Below the pieces are notes generated by a model, which was not told the DNA's origin, ran no database searches, and saw only the letters and a list, made by a program, of their open reading frames with translations. Below, piece after piece: positions 61,624-64,000 of a stretch of DNA of 64,000 nt; the first letter of the stretch is position 1; each line of letters starts with the position of its first letter. The DNA is from Halobellus rarus (GTDB lineage: Archaea; Halobacteriota; Halobacteria; Halobacteriales; Haloferacaceae), in NCBI RefSeq assembly GCF_024494595.1, contig NZ_JANHDI010000014.1, positions 62,001-126,000 on the forward strand, in the 5' to 3' direction. Made by a program: the position numbers and the translations under genes.

Positions 61624-64000
61624 ATGAAGCAGCGTCAGGCAACTCCAACTAAGAACTGGAAGGATATCACTGATGACCACAAAAAAACACGAGAAGTAGT
61701 AGAACAGAAGATATCAACTGTGGCTGAGGGGGGCGAAGCAGATCCCCTCGCTGTGGTCGGTCCTTATCGGTGTGGGAAGACACAGTTGTTATACCACTCA
61801 TTTGACTTTTGTTGGGAAAATGGACTTCCAGCGTTGTATACAGACGCAAAATCAATTTTTAAAGAGTTCGAAAAATCTGAATCAGAAGATATCGCTAAAT
61901 GGCTGTCTCAACGTACCACGACTCAAGTTCAGGCACTTATTGAGGGGAAAGACGCGGATTGGTTGCCAAACTGGGAGCGAGAAGAAGATCGACTTGCTTG
62001 GTTGAAGGATGTAGTAAATGAGGGTTCGTTTGATGAGAATTATGCAGTGTTACTGGTTGATGAGGTTGAGCAAGCATATACAGACTTACGATCGAAAGAC
62101 CTGGTTGATGATGAAAACCCATTACGCATAATTTTGGACGACACGGAGGGGGTCTATCAGCTATGGGCCTTCGGGTTGGTATCAGCCTATGAGTTTTTGG
62201 GCGAAGCAGATTATGCGCGGTTTAGGGAAGTTCGTATCCCTCTTCTAGATGTTGAAGATGTTCAAAGAAACCTTCTGAACAATGGTAAAAACGCTGACCT
62301 TGCCAATGGAATTTGGTGGCTTGCTAGGGGAAGAGTTGGTTGGAGTAATAAGCTGATAGAAGAGGCCCCATCCACTGACGAAGATATCTCAGCGTGGGTC
62401 CAGTGGGTTAGTAGCTTGGATTTTGAAGGCACGAGTCCTTTGAATAAAGACGTTTGGACGAATAGTGATGTTGATCGTGGTCAGTGGGATAATGCTCGGA
62501 AAGCAATTCTATTCCTAAAAAATGAATACCCTGATTGGGAAATACAGTCTCCTTCAGGAGACTCGATTTCGGTTGATAATATGAAGGGCCTCAGTCTGGA
62601 TATTATTCTAAATATTTCTTCCGTCGATGCTCCTCCCGCTAGTAAAGAGATGGTAGAGCGAAATTTGAATCGGCTATGTGACAGTCTTTCGACTAAGTCT
62701 AGTTGGAAAGAGAGTACACATTACTTGCCTGCAAATATGTTAACAGAAAATAAATCTGTTGGAGGGTTTCTAAAGCTTCTACAAGATCTCATTACCTCTT
62801 TTGAACCACGTGGTTCGATAAGGGCAAAAGCTAACGAGATAGTCGAAGAAGTGTCTACAAACGAATTCCGGGTTTCTTGGTCGGATCGGTTCTACAATAA
62901 CATAGACAGTGAACACGGGGCTTGGTCTATTCGACCTTCTATTGTTTCCGAAGCATACCCATCAGTAGCTGTAAATCCGAACCAGCTCACAAAAACGGCT
63001 ACCAACGAACTAAGGGATAATATTCACACAGGGATCGAGATCGACCCAAATATTGACTCGGGCCATATTGGATATGAAGTGTATTTTTGTCCAAACATCG
63101 ATAGTGTGAATAGCGTAATTGAAAAGGCTGCCAAACCACGAGATATTCAAAAAACATATTGTATTATAATCCCAGATCTTGATTTGGCGGATGTTGATAA
63201 TTCTGAGAAGTTAACGCAACTTATTGAGGTTCAAAGAATTCAAGTCATTACCGAAACTGCATCACGGCTATGGGACTTTTTAATTCAATTGCGGGTTTAC
63301 TTGGAAGATAACTTTGGAATCGAACAGCCAGTAACCCAAAATAAGATCAATAATGCGTTAGATTCTGAGCCGGATCGAGAGAACAGAAATACGATTCAAA
63401 CTCTCTTTGATCAAGTGTATAATATTTCTGAATCCGCCGTAAATGACTGCTTAGATGATTTCAGGCAACACTACTCCCGACGTGATACGAACACCCCAGT
63501 ATGGGCGGAGTCTCATTTAGACGAGGAAGCTCCACCCGGAATGTACGGAGGAGGTAGTCTGCCACGGAGAGGACTTTCTTTCGCATTAGTATGTTCCGTT
63601 GCGGACATTGACACAAATCACAGCTACATCGATTTGCGTAAGGAACTTTTGAACGGAATAGATGAAGGTTATATCGAAGCCTCAGGTCAAGAATTTGGCT
63701 TTCAACAGTTTCTCACTTACGTCTTCTCAGAAACGGGTTACTCAGACCCTGTTAGATCGACAAGAAAATTATATGTCTCATCTCAGGAAGGGAGAGATCC
63801 GAGTATAGATCATCTACAGGAGTATTTACTTAGTCTAAGCGAAATGAGTGAAGAATTAGACATACTCACAGATATGGGTGCGGAAAGTGATGCGATAGAT
63901 ATCATAAACGGCACCAGATTACGAGCACATCTAGGTCCTGAGTTCCTTTGGGGGACATATCTAGATGGTTCATCTACGCAAAATTCAGAAAAAGTTATTG
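61624..64000 (+). CDS. large P-loop (AAA+-like) ATPase, partial, AT-rich
   Basis: The frame is open from ATG 61624 to the right edge (792 codons seen, no stop). It has Walker A AVVGPYRCGKTQLL (GPYRCGKT, residues 46-53), Walker B YAVLLVDEVEQAY (D146, E147), and an arginine-bearing segment RFREVRIPLLDVEDVQRNLL. GIWWLARGRVGWSNKLI may be the sensor 2/lid region. The remaining 550 residues show no known domain by eye. The codon use is foreign. A defence or conflict ATPase is plausible but unproven. Confidence 0.75.
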   Translation, partial: MKQRQATPTKNWKDITDDHKKTREVVEQKISTVAEGGEADPLAVVGPYRCGKTQLLYHSFDFCWENGLPALYTDAKSIFKEFEKSESEDIAKWLSQRTTTQVQALIEGKDADWLPNWEREEDRLAWLKDVVNEGSFDENYAVLLVDEVEQAYTDLRSKDLVDDENPLRIILDDTEGVYQLWAFGLVSAYEFLGEADYARFREVRIPLLDVEDVQRNLLNNGKNADLANGIWWLARGRVGWSNKLIEEAPSTDEDISAWVQWVSSLDFEGTSPLNKDVWTNSDVDRGQWDNARKAILFLKNEYPDWEIQSPSGDSISVDNMKGLSLDIILNISSVDAPPASKEMVERNLNRLCDSLSTKSSWKESTHYLPANMLTENKSVGGFLKLLQDLITSFEPRGSIRAKANEIVEEVSTNEFRVSWSDRFYNNIDSEHGAWSIRPSIVSEAYPSVAVNPNQLTKTATNELRDNIHTGIEIDPNIDSGHIGYEVYFCPNIDSVNSVIEKAAKPRDIQKTYCIIIPDLDLADVDNSEKLTQLIEVQRIQVITETASRLWDFLIQLRVYLEDNFGIEQPVTQNKINNALDSEPDRENRNTIQTLFDQVYNISESAVNDCLDDFRQHYSRRDTNTPVWAESHLDEEAPPGMYGGGSLPRRGLSFALVCSVADIDTNHSYIDLRKELLNGIDEGYIEASGQEFGFQQFLTYVFSETGYSDPVRSTRKLYVSSQEGRDPSIDHLQEYLLSLSEMSEELDILTDMGAESDAIDIINGTRLRAHLGPEFLWGTYLDGSSTQNSEKVI

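Larger units (their letters stand above)
55300..64000. mobile_element. integrated virus-like element, right end outside the window
   Basis: The evidence is a tyrosine integrase at the left end, an overlapping operon of small accessory proteins, divergent PadR-type and phiH1-repressor-like regulators, and AT-rich cargo from about 60.8 kb in an otherwise GC-rich chromosome. No capsid, terminase or replication gene is visible in the part seen, so it could be a provirus, a satellite or an integrative plasmid. Confidence 0.7.

Overview
The window is from a haloarchaeon (class Halobacteria). The evidence is high GC, strongly acidic proteins, archaeal replication factor C, HMG-CoA synthase for isoprenoid lipids, Tat-type lipoprotein signals, many haloarchaea-restricted small families (HalOD1, DUF2150, DUF5815 and DUF6149 types), and genes that mostly start 20-35 bases after an archaeal TATA box with little or no leader. 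No rRNA or tRNA gene was recognised.

Positions 1-55,270 read as ordinary chromosome. In order they hold: the glycine cleavage operon gcvT-gcvH-gcvPA-gcvPB (cut by the left edge); a cation antiporter, an HpcH/HpaI aldolase and a CDGSH protein; a tungstate/molybdate ABC importer (wtpABC-like); an arsenic pair (ArsR, ACR3); an MFS carrier; an amidohydrolase/DUF59 pair; MscS, NYN, TatD-like and DUF2150 genes; two pilin-like secreted proteins; HMG-CoA synthase with a convergent HTH regulator; replication factor C large subunit; a polar amino-acid ABC importer; heme A synthase; an M24-fold protein; malic enzyme; RNase H; CBS, EamA and cytidylate-kinase-like genes; an HTH-10 regulator and HalOD1 protein; M29 aminopeptidase; an enolase-superfamily enzyme; pdxS; thrB; a flavin amine-oxidase-like protein; carB; and a run of small haloarchaeal genes.

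From about 55.3 kb to the right edge the DNA looks like an integrated virus or mobile element. A tyrosine integrase is the last gene of a tightly overlapping minus-strand operon headed by a PadR-type regulator. A phiH1-repressor-like winged-helix gene is divergent from it. The shared control region carries a perfect palindrome and three short half-sites spaced exactly 21 bp apart. The operon proteins share a recurring seven-residue motif, [RQ]-[LI]-[VIL]-[TS]-D-G-G, placed at module joints. An AbrB-like gene sits backwards inside the operon and appears to have removed the start of its neighbour. From about 60.8 kb the GC content drops sharply. A three-helix membrane protein and a large P-loop ATPase (open reading frame running off the right edge) occupy this AT-rich cargo, which resembles a defence or conflict module of unknown type.

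The most unusual material is in the 55.3-64 kb element: the TDGG module motif, the regulatory switch, the inserted AbrB gene and the AT-rich ATPase module.
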